This document shows, piece by piece, positions 41,240 through 50,111 of a DNA stretch of 64,000 bases. The notes beneath the pieces are model-generated. The model had not been told where the DNA came from. It saw only the letters and a program-made list of their open reading frames with translations, and did no database searches. Source of the stretch: an uncultured Akkermansia sp. (GTDB lineage: Bacteria; Verrucomicrobiota; Verrucomicrobiia; Verrucomicrobiales; Akkermansiaceae); NCBI GenBank assembly GCA_944390825.1, contig CALXRG010000006.1, positions 53,618 to 117,617 of the forward strand. The letters run 5' to 3'. Position 1 is the first letter of the stretch; every line of letters starts with the position of its first letter. Made by a program: the position numbers and the translations under genes.

Positions 41240-42313
41240 ATGAAGCTGCTTATCTCCCTGACAGACCAGAGTTTTGCTGCGACCAAATCAGTGGGTATCT
41301 TCAACGTCTCGATGGGACTGACACGCGGGTTGATGAGCTGCGGGGAAGTCAGTGAACTTCATATTCTGGGCAATCAGGAGTGTGCCGACAGCTTCGGGGA
41401 CCGGCCCTCTCATGTTTACTTGCACCTGCTCGACAAGCCGGTACCGCGCCGCTTCGGCCGTATTTTCTGGGATCAATGGGGCGTAAGCCGCGCCATCCGC
41501 GCCATCCGCCCGGACTGGGCCATCCTGCCGAAGGGCTTTCCTCCGTTTTTCCCCTGCATCGGCAGCACCAGGCTTGCATGCTACGTCCACGATGTCAACT
41601 GGGAATACTACCGTCACCTGCACGGCGGAGACTCCCCCTTCCCCCCCCACGAGCTGCTCTATTTCCGCACGCTGGGACTCCGTGCTCTGCGGGTTTCCGA
41701 CCTGGTCCTTACCTCCACCCTTTTCAACCGCGACCGCTTTGCTTCCTACGTTCCCACGGCCCGCACTGCTGTCGTGGGTATAGGATTTGACGGCGAACCG
41801 CTGCCACCCGGCCCGGCCGGCAAATGGGGTATCCTCTTCTATGCCTCACCCTACCCGCATAAGCTGACAGGGCTCGGGCTCTCCCGGCTCCAGGCCTGGC
41901 TGGCACAGCGGGAGGATGCTCAGCGCATCCGCATCCACGTCGTAGGGAGGCTGCCGCAGGGCATCGGGCTCCCCGGCACCGGGCAATGGATCCATCACAG
42001 CCGACTTCCCCATGCGGAACTCATGGCACTCATCACCGGGCAGTGCCGAGTGTGTGCCTATTTCTCGGACTACGAAGGCTTTGGCATGCCTCCCGTCGAG
42101 AGCCTGCGCATGGGAGTCCCCTGCGTTGCCTCGGATCTCCCCCCCATCCGGGAGAACATTCCTGCGCGGTATCTGTTCTCCAACACCTCGGAAGGAGACT
42201 TCATCAACTGCCTCAACCGAGCCTGGGAGCACCCCCTCGAACGGGAGCTTCCCACCTGTCCGGACTGGTCAACCGTCGCCCGCCGCTGCATCCAGGCCAT
42301 GCAGCAAGCCTGA
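41240..42313 (+). CDS. GT4-type glycosyltransferase
   Basis: A 357-residue GT-B fold retaining glycosyltransferase. The C-terminal donor site 'YFSDYEGFGMPPVESLRMGV' followed by 'PCVASDLPPIREN' is the EX7E signature of family 4. The N-terminal half has 'FNVSMGLTRGLMSCGEVSEL' and 'RLACYVHDVNWEYY', as in mannosyl or rhamnosyl transferases of surface polysaccharides. Cytoplasmic; no membrane helix. It heads a short run with the GT2-like gene (own promoter at 42378) and is divergent from the O-antigen ligase-like gene, so both probably build the same glycan. Confidence 0.9.
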   Translation: MKLLISLTDQSFAATKSVGIFNVSMGLTRGLMSCGEVSELHILGNQECADSFGDRPSHVYLHLLDKPVPRRFGRIFWDQWGVSRAIRAIRPDWAILPKGFPPFFPCIGSTRLACYVHDVNWEYYRHLHGGDSPFPPHELLYFRTLGLRALRVSDLVLTSTLFNRDRFASYVPTARTAVVGIGFDGEPLPPGPAGKWGILFYASPYPHKLTGLGLSRLQAWLAQREDAQRIRIHVVGRLPQGIGLPGTGQWIHHSRLPHAELMALITGQCRVCAYFSDYEGFGMPPVESLRMGVPCVASDLPPIRENIPARYLFSNTSEGDFINCLNRAWEHPLERELPTCPDWSTVARRCIQAMQQA

Positions 42314-42377
42314 GCAGGCAGCGGCCCAGGCCAGCCGACCCCGGAGGGCCCTATCCGTGCCTTCTCCGTCTTTGCAC

Positions 42378-42406
42378 TTGCCATCGACCTGCGCCTCGGG
42401 CATAAT
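42378..42406 (+). promoter_or_regulatory. Promoter of the GT2-like gene, leaderless GTG
   Basis: TTGCCA at 42378-42383, spacer 17, CATAAT at 42401-42406. The -10 ends exactly 6 nt before GTG 42413. Confidence 0.75.
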
Positions 42407-42412
42407 GCACTT

Positions 42413-43465
42413 GTGTCCCGCATCTGCACCATTCTCCCGCATCAACCGGGCGACACCCGCACCCTGACCTGCCTTGAGCGGCTGCTCGACCAAAGCCGAG
42501 AGCCGGATCACATCGTCGTCGTCAACCAAGACACAGCTGATTCTCCCATCATCAGGCAGGCTCAGCTCCTGGCGCTGCAACGGGGAGCGCCCGACAGGCT
42601 GCTCGTGCTTCCCTCCGGGACCGGCACGGCCTCCGCTGCGGAGACGGCCAGCGCCGCCGGCCTCACCTTCGCCTTCCGTGAGTTGGGGGCGGATTTTGTC
42701 TGGGTGCTGACCGCCGATCTCCTGCCCCGCCCCGACTGCCTGGAAGCCCTGCTTTCCCAAGCGGCCGATGCCCGAACCATCCGCATGAGTCTCGTGATCC
42801 ATCCGACCGACACGCAAACCCTGGGCAGGCCCCTGGCCATCCCCTCAGACACCGCCGAGATCGTCTCCCCTTCCTCTTCTTCTCCTTCCTCCTCTTCCCC
42901 GTCCTCCCATCAGGCTGATCCCTCGCATCAGACTGCATCCTCCGGTGCATCGGCTTACCTCCCCGCCTCGTGGAAGCTGCTTATGCGCCGGGCCGATCTT
43001 CCGGAAGGCCCCCGAATCCCCTGCCGAGGCAACCTCGCAGGGGCCCTTTATCCCCGCGACGTCTGGCAACTGGTCGGCACTCCCACGCAGGAGGTGTTTC
43101 TCAGCGGTGAGGATGAGGAATACGCATGGCGCACACGCCGCGCCGGCTTCCGATTTGTCACGGTTACCGGCTCAGAGCTCGAATGCCGCGCCAGTGCACT
43201 GCGCTGCGCCACTGTTGCAGAGCGTACCTACTTCTACGAGGCGGGCCTGTCCCTGCCCCGGATGTACCTCAAACTGCGGAACTGGGCGTGGCTGGAACGC
43301 CTCAAACGGCCGGGAGCCCCACTGCAACGCCTCGCCGCCTGCGGCGGCTATATCCTGTTCACTCTCGGCTCCATCCTCCAAGCGGATGACCTGAGCATCC
43401 GACGGGTTTACAACGTCTTCCGGGCCCTGCACAACGGCTTCTACGGCAAGCTGCGTCCCTACTGA
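42413..43465 (+). CDS. GT2-like glycosyltransferase with Ser/Pro-rich insert
   Basis: A 350-residue protein with GT-A/family 2 layout, nearest in style to galactofuranosyl or rhamnosyl transferases: 'CLERLLDQSREPDHIVVVNQ', 'DFVWVLTADLLPRPDCLEAL' and 'LSGEDEEYAWRTRRAGFRF'. The usual DDD/DXD of the second motif reads Thr-Ala-Asp, so metal binding may be altered. Residues about 150-180 are a Ser/Pro run encoded by a polypyrimidine tract (near 42868-42920) that interrupts the domain. The start is GTG, exactly six bases after a good -10, so the mRNA probably starts on GTG. Confidence 0.75.
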   Translation: MSRICTILPHQPGDTRTLTCLERLLDQSREPDHIVVVNQDTADSPIIRQAQLLALQRGAPDRLLVLPSGTGTASAAETASAAGLTFAFRELGADFVWVLTADLLPRPDCLEALLSQAADARTIRMSLVIHPTDTQTLGRPLAIPSDTAEIVSPSSSSPSSSSPSSHQADPSHQTASSGASAYLPASWKLLMRRADLPEGPRIPCRGNLAGALYPRDVWQLVGTPTQEVFLSGEDEEYAWRTRRAGFRFVTVTGSELECRASALRCATVAERTYFYEAGLSLPRMYLKLRNWAWLERLKRPGAPLQRLAACGGYILFTLGSILQADDLSIRRVYNVFRALHNGFYGKLRPY

Positions 43466-43500
43466 CGCAAGAAAAAATCCAGTCAGTGCGCAAATTTGTC

Positions 43501-43528
43501 TTTACAAACGGCACCGATCAGGTATAAT
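43501..43528 (+). promoter_or_regulatory. rpmJ: Promoter of rpmJ
   Basis: TTTACA at 43501-43506, spacer 16, perfect TATAAT at 43523-43528; predicted leader of about 43 nt. Confidence 0.8.
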
Positions 43529-43578
43529 GGGCGCCCGACATCAGAAGCTTCTCAACAACATCAACCACACACGACATC

Positions 43579-43743
43579 ATGAAAGTTCTTTCCTCACTCG
43601 CCTCTATGAAGCGCCGCCACGCTGACTGCCAGATCGTGAAGCGCAAGGGAACGCTCTATGTCATCTGCAAGAGCAATCCCAAGTTCAAGGCCCGCCAGGG
43701 CGCGACCGCTGGCACCCGCCTGAGCAAGAAGGGCGTCAAGTAA
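43579..43743 (+). CDS. rpmJ: 50S ribosomal protein L36, zinc-free type with C-terminal extension
   Basis: A 54-residue basic protein. '[20 protein letters not shown]', '[20 protein letters not shown]' is the L36 core; only two isolated Cys (17 and 30) remain, so the CxxC zinc ribbon is absent and it belongs to the zinc-independent (C-minus, YkgO-like) type. After the usual end 'KARQG' there are 13 extra residues, '[13 protein letters not shown]'. It is monocistronic with its own promoter and terminator, away from the S10/spc/alpha clusters. L36 binds 23S rRNA near the L11 stalk base. Confidence 0.93.
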   Translation: MKVLSSLASMKRRHADCQIVKRKGTLYVICKSNPKFKARQGATAGTRLSKKGVK

Positions 43744-43767
43744 TACCGGCCCTCAGGCTGCGTAAAT

Positions 43768-43801
43768 AAAAGACCGGTGTGCTGCGCCCCGGTCTTTTTT
43801 T
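43768..43801 (+). terminator. Terminator of rpmJ
   Basis: A 9-bp stem AAAGACCGG with CCGGTCTTT followed by TTTT. It lies 25 nt after the rpmJ stop and inside the falsely long metX frame. Confidence 0.88.
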
Positions 43802-43862
43802 ATGTTTTCGGCCATCTCTTTTTTCTCAACCATTCTCACACCGCAGCGTCTTCCTTCGCACC

Positions 43863-44996
43863 ATGCCGCAGACCGTCAGGACACAGATTTTCCCGCTGGG
43901 GGACTTTACATTTGAGGACGGGCAGACGTTGCCCGATATCCGGCTTGCCTATGAAACCTATGGCACGCTGAATGAAGACAAAAGCAACGCCATCCTGCTC
44001 TTCCACGCGCTGACCGGCAGCCATCACGCCCATGGCTACAATGACTGTCTGCCCGAGGCGGGAGACTTCTGGCAACCGGAGAACTACGAAGGCTGGTGGG
44101 ATCTCATGATCGGCCCCGGCAAGCCTCTTGACACCGACCGCTACTTTATCATCTGCATCAACTTCCTGGGCAGCTGCTACGGCAGCAGCGGCCCCACATC
44201 GATCGCACCGGACGGCGAGCCATGGGGCAGCCGCTTCCCGCTCGTCACGGCCAACGACCAGTCACGGGCCCAGATCAAACTGCTGGATGCGATGGGCATC
44301 GACCGCTTTGCCATTGTCGGCCCCAGCATTGGCGGCATGCTTTCGCTGGCCACCACGAGCATGTTCCCCGAGCGCATCAAGAGCGTCATCATCATCGGGG
44401 CCTCCTGCAACCCGTCCATCGAGCACAAGCTGTCGGTCTTCGAGCAGATTCTTGCCATCGAACTGGATGACAAATACCGCGCCGGTCGCTACCCGCTCAG
44501 TGACCCGCCCAACCGCGGCGTTGCCCTGGCGCGCATCATCTGCCACAAGCTCTTCGTCTACCAGCGCGGGCTCGAAAAGCGTGCCCGCAAAGGCATCTGC
44601 GACCGCAAAGGCATGCTGACCTGGTATACCCCTACCCGCAACACCGAAAGCTACATGCTCCACCAGGGCACCAAGTTTGCAAAGCGCTTCGATGCCAACG
44701 CCTACATCCGCATTGTCAACATGTGGGCAAGCTTTGATCTGCCGGCCCTCAGCGGCATGCCGGATCTTGATTCAGCTTTCCGCATCTACGCCGAGCACGG
44801 GATTCCTTTCATGATTTTCTCCATCGACACGGACTGCTGCTTCACCGCCCGCAACATCTCCGTCTTTGCCCGCCGCCTGCGCAAGAACGGCGTTCAGGCA
44901 CGCTACAAATGCATTCACTCCGTCAAGGGGCACGACTCCTTCCTGCTGGAGCCGGAGCTTTACCAGGCCGACATCGCCGCCTACCTGCATAATTAG
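43863..44996 (+). CDS. metX: Homoserine O-acetyltransferase
   Basis: A 377-residue alpha/beta hydrolase-fold acyltransferase, activating homoserine for methionine synthesis. The nucleophile elbow 'VGPSIGGML' has Ser155; the acid lies in 'DTDCCF' (about Asp324) and the base is His357 in 'KGHDSF'. Also typical: 'LFHALTGSHHAHGY' and 'WWDLMIGPGKPLDTDRYFII'. The open frame extends to 43779, but that start lies within the rpmJ terminator; ATG 43863 gives the normal N-terminus. Whether acetyl- or succinyl-CoA is used cannot be read safely from sequence, though the length and overall form are of the MetX type. Confidence 0.93.
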   Translation: MPQTVRTQIFPLGDFTFEDGQTLPDIRLAYETYGTLNEDKSNAILLFHALTGSHHAHGYNDCLPEAGDFWQPENYEGWWDLMIGPGKPLDTDRYFIICINFLGSCYGSSGPTSIAPDGEPWGSRFPLVTANDQSRAQIKLLDAMGIDRFAIVGPSIGGMLSLATTSMFPERIKSVIIIGASCNPSIEHKLSVFEQILAIELDDKYRAGRYPLSDPPNRGVALARIICHKLFVYQRGLEKRARKGICDRKGMLTWYTPTRNTESYMLHQGTKFAKRFDANAYIRIVNMWASFDLPALSGMPDLDSAFRIYAEHGIPFMIFSIDTDCCFTARNISVFARRLRKNGVQARYKCIHSVKGHDSFLLEPELYQADIAAYLHN

Positions 44997-45068
44997 CATG
45001 AGAGAATTCGCATCCGCTGCATCTCTTTTTCCGCAACCATCCCCCGGGAGAGGGGTTGCACTAGGCAA

Positions 45069-45512
45069 ATGAAGAAGGCTCATGAACCATCAGCGCTCCG
45101 GGAGACTGGGGAAGACATCGACAGCAGGTTGGACGCCCTGCTGGCGTATGCCTCTAATCCCGAACCGGCCCCAGGGTTCAGCGACCGCGTGCTTGCAGCT
45201 CTCCATGAAGCTGATGCGCAGGATGAAGAGTGGGCGAAGCTGATCTCAACTTCGCGTCCATATGCACGCCTGAAACACTGGTCGGCAGGCGTTGCGGCCT
45301 GTGCGGCGCTTTCCCTCGCAGTTGTGGGGATCATGCAGCACATGGCTCCTCCGGCACCGAGCATGCAGGAGCAGGCGGTCAGCATTGCCGGGGAAGTGCT
45401 TTTGGAAGAAGCTCTCGACACCATCAGCGACACCGAGCTGCTGAGCGCCATCTACAGTGTCAGCAACGGCACTTACAGCGTCAGTTCCAGCATCTCCGAC
45501 GGTTCGTTCTGA
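45069..45512 (+). CDS. Small single-pass membrane protein, unrecognised
   Basis: A 147-residue protein with an acidic N-terminal half containing 'IDSRLDALLAYASNPEPAPG', one membrane helix ('WSAGVAACAALSLAVVGIMQ', about residues 70-90) and a Ser/acid-rich tail 'YSVSNGTYSVSSSISDGSF'. The pattern of a short soluble region ('FSDRVLAALHEADAQDEEW') before one helix recalls anti-sigma-like or peptidase-regulator proteins, but no zinc motif or sigma factor is nearby. Function unknown. It follows metX by 72 bp. Confidence 0.6.
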   Translation: MKKAHEPSALRETGEDIDSRLDALLAYASNPEPAPGFSDRVLAALHEADAQDEEWAKLISTSRPYARLKHWSAGVAACAALSLAVVGIMQHMAPPAPSMQEQAVSIAGEVLLEEALDTISDTELLSAIYSVSNGTYSVSSSISDGSF

Positions 45513-45641
45513 TGCGGACAAAGCCCTCCCCACCGCGTCGCCCGACCGGGGAGTGCCCCATCGTGCCCCCTTCGTGGCTCCCAACCAGCGCCCGGCCCCT
45601 CATGCAAGGCCGGGACGGCACGCGCGAGACTCCCGGGCAGC

Positions 45642-46280
45642 TCAACGCTTCACCTGCAAAAAAATAACTCGGCGCGCGCGGAAATCATCACAATCCGTGA
45701 CGACCTGCAAACGATTCAGCACCGGCTTATCCGTCGATTTGGGGGTAATGGTAACCGTGTACTCCCGTCCGGCCCGGACGACCGCCGGTTCATAGTCAAA
45801 GGCATCACCCACCAGCTCGGCACGCCGCAACTCCCGGATGGGTGACCCCTTGGGCAAGGTGATGCGCAGCACCTGCGGCCGGGGGGCAGTCCCCTGTTTC
45901 CAGACCAGCGTGCGGCTGCTGACGCGGAGCAGCTGGGGCACCCGGAACTGTACGGTCAGGCGCTGATGGCTGCCGTCAGCAAAGGTAACATCGAGCTGTT
46001 TGTCCACATCGCGGTCGAAAGCACTCGTGTCCACCTGCACCACCAGGCGGCTGCCCTGCACGACCGGCGTCATGCAGTCGCAGAGAGGCCTGACCGAACG
46101 TATCGCATCCTCCCCGGCAGCGTCGAAAATGACGGTCACCCCGTTCTGCAAATAATCAAGCACCACCTCACGGCTCGTCTGGGGGAAAGCGCCCACAGCC
46201 ACCTCCGCGGACAATCCCCAGGCGCCCGCGGCACACACGGCCAGCATCAGCAAACGTCTCGCCTTCATCGCCGGTGGCAT
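45642..46280 (-). CDS. Exported DUF1573-like protein
   Basis: A 212-residue secreted protein with a signal peptide ('MKARRLLMLAVCAAGAWGLS', then cleavage near 'AEVAVGAF'). The mature part has two beta-sandwich-like repeats: 'LVVQVDTSAFDRDVDKQLDV' and 'VTITPKSTDKPVLNRLQVV', resembling DUF1573/Ig-like modules. A Cys pair 'LCDC' occurs near residue 68. Its ATG overlaps the lspA stop as TGATG, so it is translated with lspA; ATG 46268 is a possible later start. LspA cleaves lipoproteins, but this protein has no lipobox. Confidence 0.7.
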   Translation of the reverse strand: MPPAMKARRLLMLAVCAAGAWGLSAEVAVGAFPQTSREVVLDYLQNGVTVIFDAAGEDAIRSVRPLCDCMTPVVQGSRLVVQVDTSAFDRDVDKQLDVTFADGSHQRLTVQFRVPQLLRVSSRTLVWKQGTAPRPQVLRITLPKGSPIRELRRAELVGDAFDYEPAVVRAGREYTVTITPKSTDKPVLNRLQVVTDCDDFRARRVIFLQVKR

Positions 46281-46912
46281 CAATGAGATTCCGACTTCTT
46301 ATCCGGCGCCTCAGCTGGACGCCGATCGGCGAAAAACGCCACCAGCAGAAACACCGCCGCAGCGATACACACACAACTGTCCGCCACATTGAAGGCGGGC
46401 CAGTGATACCCCTCCGGGAAAATCTCCGAGGGAATCCACGGGAAGTAAAAGTCCAGGAAATCCACCACGTAGCCGTTGGTGAGGTTCTCAAAAAACGACA
46501 GATGCTCCGCGCCGGGCAGGAAAAAGCCCTGGACCAGGCGATCTGTCATATTGCCCAGCACACCGGTCATGATGCAGGCCCAGGCCAGCCGCAACGGACG
46601 GTTGAAGAAAAAGCCGCGGCGGTACAGAATCACCAGCGCCACCAGAGCCACCACCTGCACCCCCAGGAACACGAAAGGAGCCCAGGCGGTGCCATTGCCC
46701 GCGCCGAACGCCACACCGGTGTTGTGCACACGCACGATGTCAAAACCAATCAGGCCATTGCCGGAAATCACCGGCGTGTGGTCCACCCGGTACAGAGGCA
46801 ACTCATAATTGAGCACCACCAGCCACTTGGTCACCTGATCCAGCACATACAGACAGGCAATCAGAAGAATCAGTTTCAGCGGGATGCGGCAGCGTGTTTG
46901 TTTAGTCTCCAT
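46280..46912 (-). CDS. lspA: Lipoprotein signal peptidase
   Basis: A 210-residue aspartyl membrane protease removing the signal peptide of diacylglyceryl-modified prolipoproteins. Four membrane helices; family motifs 'LYVLDQVTKWLVV', 'GVLGNMTDRL', and the catalytic Asp segments 'VVDFLDFY' and 'FNVADSC' are intact. The window encodes at least three lipoproteins as potential clients. The frame extends to 47119 inside ileS, so ATG 46912 is chosen. It follows ileS by 82 bp, the common ileS-lspA pairing. Confidence 0.95.
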   Translation of the reverse strand: METKQTRCRIPLKLILLIACLYVLDQVTKWLVVLNYELPLYRVDHTPVISGNGLIGFDIVRVHNTGVAFGAGNGTAWAPFVFLGVQVVALVALVILYRRGFFFNRPLRLAWACIMTGVLGNMTDRLVQGFFLPGAEHLSFFENLTNGYVVDFLDFYFPWIPSEIFPEGYHWPAFNVADSCVCIAAAVFLLVAFFADRRPAEAPDKKSESH

Positions 46913-46994
46913 TGTAGCGTGGTCAGGGAAGAGTGCGGCCTGTCCCGCTTGATGCAATTCAGGACAGACCGCCACGGGGGGAGAAAAATCCGGC

Positions 46995-49709
46995 TCAACG
47001 GCAAACCTCAGCGCAGCGGGCACACAAGCCTTCGTCGTTGACCGCAGGCTCGTAGCGACGGCAGCGCGGGCACATCGCGTAAGGGGTCTTCTCCGCTGCG
47101 GCCGCCAGCGCGGCTCCACGGCTGACCTTCACATCCGCCACGATGAAGAACTCCTTGGCAAAAGCAGTATCCTCCAGCAACGCCACGACGGCGGGATCCT
47201 CGCCCTCCGGCAGCGTCAGCGACACCACCGCTTCATTGTTCTTATTGAAAGCCTTGGCTTTGATCTGCGCCTCAATTGCGACCTGGATCACACTCTTGAT
47301 CTGCTGCAAGCGGGCAAAGACGGGCGTCAGGCCCTGCTCCGCAGCGGGATCGGCACTCGGGAAATCCTGCTCATGAATTGAATCCGTATGGCCGGCATGC
47401 TCCCATGCCTCCTCGCAGGTGAAGACCAGGATGGGCGCCAGCAGCTTCACCAGCGCATCGAACACCCGCGAAATCGCGTACTGCTTGCTGACACGGCGCG
47501 GCGCGTCGGCAGCATCACAGTACAAACTGTCCTTCGTGATGTCAATATAGAGAGCCGAAAGCTCCGTCGTGCAGAACTGATTGATGCAGGTGAACACCTT
47601 GCGGAAATCGTAAGCCCCGTAGCCGGCACGCACATCGCGGATCAGAGCATTGAGCCGCTCGAGAATCCAGGCATCAAGCGGGTCGGGATTCGCGGGTTTC
47701 GCGCCGTTGTACCCCTTGAGGTTGGCCAGCAGGATGCGCAGCGTGTTGCGCAGGCGGCGGTAGGGATCCGTGATCTGCTTGAACAAATCCTCGCCGAAAG
47801 GCACCTCATTCTGCCAGTCCACACTGCTGACCCACAGGCGCACGATGTCTGCACCGTACTTCTCATAGAAATATTTGGCATTGGTCGGCTTCTGGTAGGT
47901 TCCCTGAGCGCTCTTGGAGATCTTGCTTCGGTCCTGATTCACCACAAACCCGTGAGTCATCACCGCCTTGTACGGCGCTGCACCGCGCCAGGCGCAGCTG
48001 AGCATCAGCGAACTCTGGAACCAGCCGCGGTGCTGGTCCGTCGCCTCCAGGTACAAATCACAGGGGGCGTGCAGCTCAGGACGCGTCTCCAGCACCGCCA
48101 CATGTGACGAACCGGAATCAATCCACACGTCGAGCGTATCCTTACCCTTGCGCAAGCCGGCAGGCAAGCCAAGCTTCTCGCAGAGCTGCTCACTGGAGAG
48201 CTCAAACCAGATATTGGTACCCTTCTCCTCGACGAGGTCCGCCACCTTGCGGACAATAGCCGCATCGAGCACCGGTTTGTCCTGCTCATCGAAGAACACA
48301 GGCAGCGGCACGCCCCAGGTACGCTGGCGGCTGATGCACCAATCCGGGCGGGCTTCCACCGTGCTGTAAATACGGTTGCGGCCCCAGGCCGGCAGCCACT
48401 GCGTCTTGTCAATCTCAGCCAGCGCGACGGGGCGCAGCTTCTCCATGCTGATAAAGAACTGCTTGACCGCGCGGAAAATAATCGGCGTCTTCGAGCGCCA
48501 GCAATGCGGGTACTGATGCGTGAACTCCTCGCGTCCCAGCAGCAGTCCGCGCTCCACCAGCATCGCAATCACCGACTCATTGCACTCAAACACATGCCTG
48601 CCCACCAGCTCCGGCACGCCGCATTCCTCGGTATAATTGCCATCGTCGTCCACCGGCGAAAGCACGCCAAGGCCGTACTGCATGCCGACGTTGTAGTCGT
48701 CCGCGCCGTGACCGGGAGCAATATGCACGGCACCGGTACCGGTATCCGTCGTCACGAACTGCCCCATGATAATCAGCGAATCGCGGTCGAGGAACGGGTG
48801 ATGCGCCTTGCACCTCTCCAGCTCCTGCCCCCGGAACGTCGTCAGCTCCTCCTCCGCCACCCAGCCGGTCTTGGCCGTAAAGGTCTCCATGAGCTCACGC
48901 ACCACGATAAAGTTGCGCTGCTGACCATCCTTCGTGTAGCGGGCCACCACGTAAGTAAACTCCGGGTGCAGAGCGATACCGAGGTTACTCGGCAGCGTCC
49001 AGGGAGTCGTCGTCCAGATGACCATCTCACAGGGCACCCCATGGACAGGCTCCGCCATCGGGAACGCCACGAAAATCGCCGTGGAGGTATCCTCCATGTA
49101 CTCCACCTCAGCCTCGGCCAGAGCCGTATGGTGCGCATAGCTCCACTGCACCGGCTTGAGCGACTGGTAGACAGCGCCGCTCTCCACGAGCTTGGCGAAG
49201 ACGCGCAGGATCCAGGCCTCATAACCAGGCATCATGGTGATATAGGGATTAAACCAATCGCCGAACACACCGAGGCGGCGGAACGACACGCGCTGCTGGT
49301 CAATGAATCCCAGCGCGAACTCCGTGCAGCGGCGGCGGATTTCCGCAGGCTCCAGCCCCTGGAACTCCTTGACCACCTTCGCCTCAATCGGCAGGCCGTG
49401 GCAATCCCAGCCCGGCACGAAGGGAGCATAGTAGCCTGCCATCGTCTTGCTCTTCACGATCAGGTCCTTGAGCACCTTGTTGAGAGCCGTGCCCATGTGC
49501 ACGTCACCGTTCGCGAATGGCGGTCCATCGTGCAGGATAAACGAAGGAGCTCCCTGCGCCTTACGGCGCGCTATAATTCGCTCATAAAGCTTTTCAGACT
49601 CCCATTTCTCAAGACGTGCCGGCTCCTTAGTCGTGAGGTCACCACGCATGGGGAAGGTGGTATCCGGCAGAAAGATTGTGTCCTTGTAGCTTTTAGCGGA
49701 TGTGCTCAT
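46995..49709 (-). CDS. ileS: Isoleucyl-tRNA synthetase
   Basis: A 904-residue class I synthetase. 'PPFANGDVHMGTALNKVLKD' is the HIGH region, here HMGT; 'PGWDCHGLPIEAKVVKE' follows, then the editing domain ('WTTTPWTLPSNLGIAL', 'VHIAPGHGADDYNVGMQYG'). The KMSKS loop reads 'RSKISKSAQGTY', with Ile in place of Met. A C-terminal zinc ribbon is present ('AMCPRCRRY' and 'LCARCAEV'). These variants occur in the bacterial family and do not suggest inactivation. A -35/-10 pair 9 nt upstream fixes the ATG at 49709. lspA and the DUF1573-like gene follow. Confidence 0.96.
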   Translation of the reverse strand: MSTSAKSYKDTIFLPDTTFPMRGDLTTKEPARLEKWESEKLYERIIARRKAQGAPSFILHDGPPFANGDVHMGTALNKVLKDLIVKSKTMAGYYAPFVPGWDCHGLPIEAKVVKEFQGLEPAEIRRRCTEFALGFIDQQRVSFRRLGVFGDWFNPYITMMPGYEAWILRVFAKLVESGAVYQSLKPVQWSYAHHTALAEAEVEYMEDTSTAIFVAFPMAEPVHGVPCEMVIWTTTPWTLPSNLGIALHPEFTYVVARYTKDGQQRNFIVVRELMETFTAKTGWVAEEELTTFRGQELERCKAHHPFLDRDSLIIMGQFVTTDTGTGAVHIAPGHGADDYNVGMQYGLGVLSPVDDDGNYTEECGVPELVGRHVFECNESVIAMLVERGLLLGREEFTHQYPHCWRSKTPIIFRAVKQFFISMEKLRPVALAEIDKTQWLPAWGRNRIYSTVEARPDWCISRQRTWGVPLPVFFDEQDKPVLDAAIVRKVADLVEEKGTNIWFELSSEQLCEKLGLPAGLRKGKDTLDVWIDSGSSHVAVLETRPELHAPCDLYLEATDQHRGWFQSSLMLSCAWRGAAPYKAVMTHGFVVNQDRSKISKSAQGTYQKPTNAKYFYEKYGADIVRLWVSSVDWQNEVPFGEDLFKQITDPYRRLRNTLRILLANLKGYNGAKPANPDPLDAWILERLNALIRDVRAGYGAYDFRKVFTCINQFCTTELSALYIDITKDSLYCDAADAPRRVSKQYAISRVFDALVKLLAPILVFTCEEAWEHAGHTDSIHEQDFPSADPAAEQGLTPVFARLQQIKSVIQVAIEAQIKAKAFNKNNEAVVSLTLPEGEDPAVVALLEDTAFAKEFFIVADVKVSRGAALAAAAEKTPYAMCPRCRRYEPAVNDEGLCARCAEVCR

Positions 49710-49718
49710 ACGCGCGTT

Positions 49719-49747
49719 ACTATACTCCCGTATCACCGGAAAGTCAA
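49719..49747 (-). promoter_or_regulatory. ileS: Promoter of ileS, near-leaderless
   Basis: Minus strand TTGACT (49747-49742), spacer 17, TATAGT (49724-49719); the -10 ends 9 nt before ATG 49709. Confidence 0.8.
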
Positions 49748-49854
49748 ATCCTTATCGCACATTCCCGGTGCAAACATACACGTACGGACTCGAAAAAACG
49801 CTGCACCCCACCCCCAATCGCCACGGGCTATCCCTCGCATTTCGCCCTTTCCCC

Positions 49855-49932
49855 CGCATCCGGCACACATCCGCCCCGCATCCGGCACACATCCGCCCCA
49901 CATCCGGCAGCATTCACCCCGCATCCGTCCCC
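49855..49932. repeat. 22-bp tandem repeat between ileS and guaA
   Basis: Two perfect copies of a 22-bp unit beginning CGCATCCGGCACACATCC (49855-49876 and 49877-49898), a diverged third copy to 49920 and a partial fourth. No spacer, so not CRISPR. It fills part of a 430-bp gap with no gene. Confidence 0.8.
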
Positions 49933-50111
49933 CTGCGGCAGCATGGGCAGGAGAGCAAGCCGAAACCCCAGCAACAATCAGCCCGCCTTTCCCAGCCAGT
50001 GCCGGCTGAAAAAACAGACAGGAAGCAAACGGGACACCGGCGAGGCAGCGACGGGGCCGCGCGGGGATGCAGCCCCGGCCGCCCCCCTGCCCGGTCAGCG
50101 ACTTCTGCCTA

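Noticed and set aside
43779..43862. N-terminal extension of MetX
   Set aside because: The start lies inside the rpmJ terminator and the extra residues do not fit the family.
49855..49932. Possible CRISPR array
   Set aside because: Units are contiguous without spacers, and there are no cas genes.
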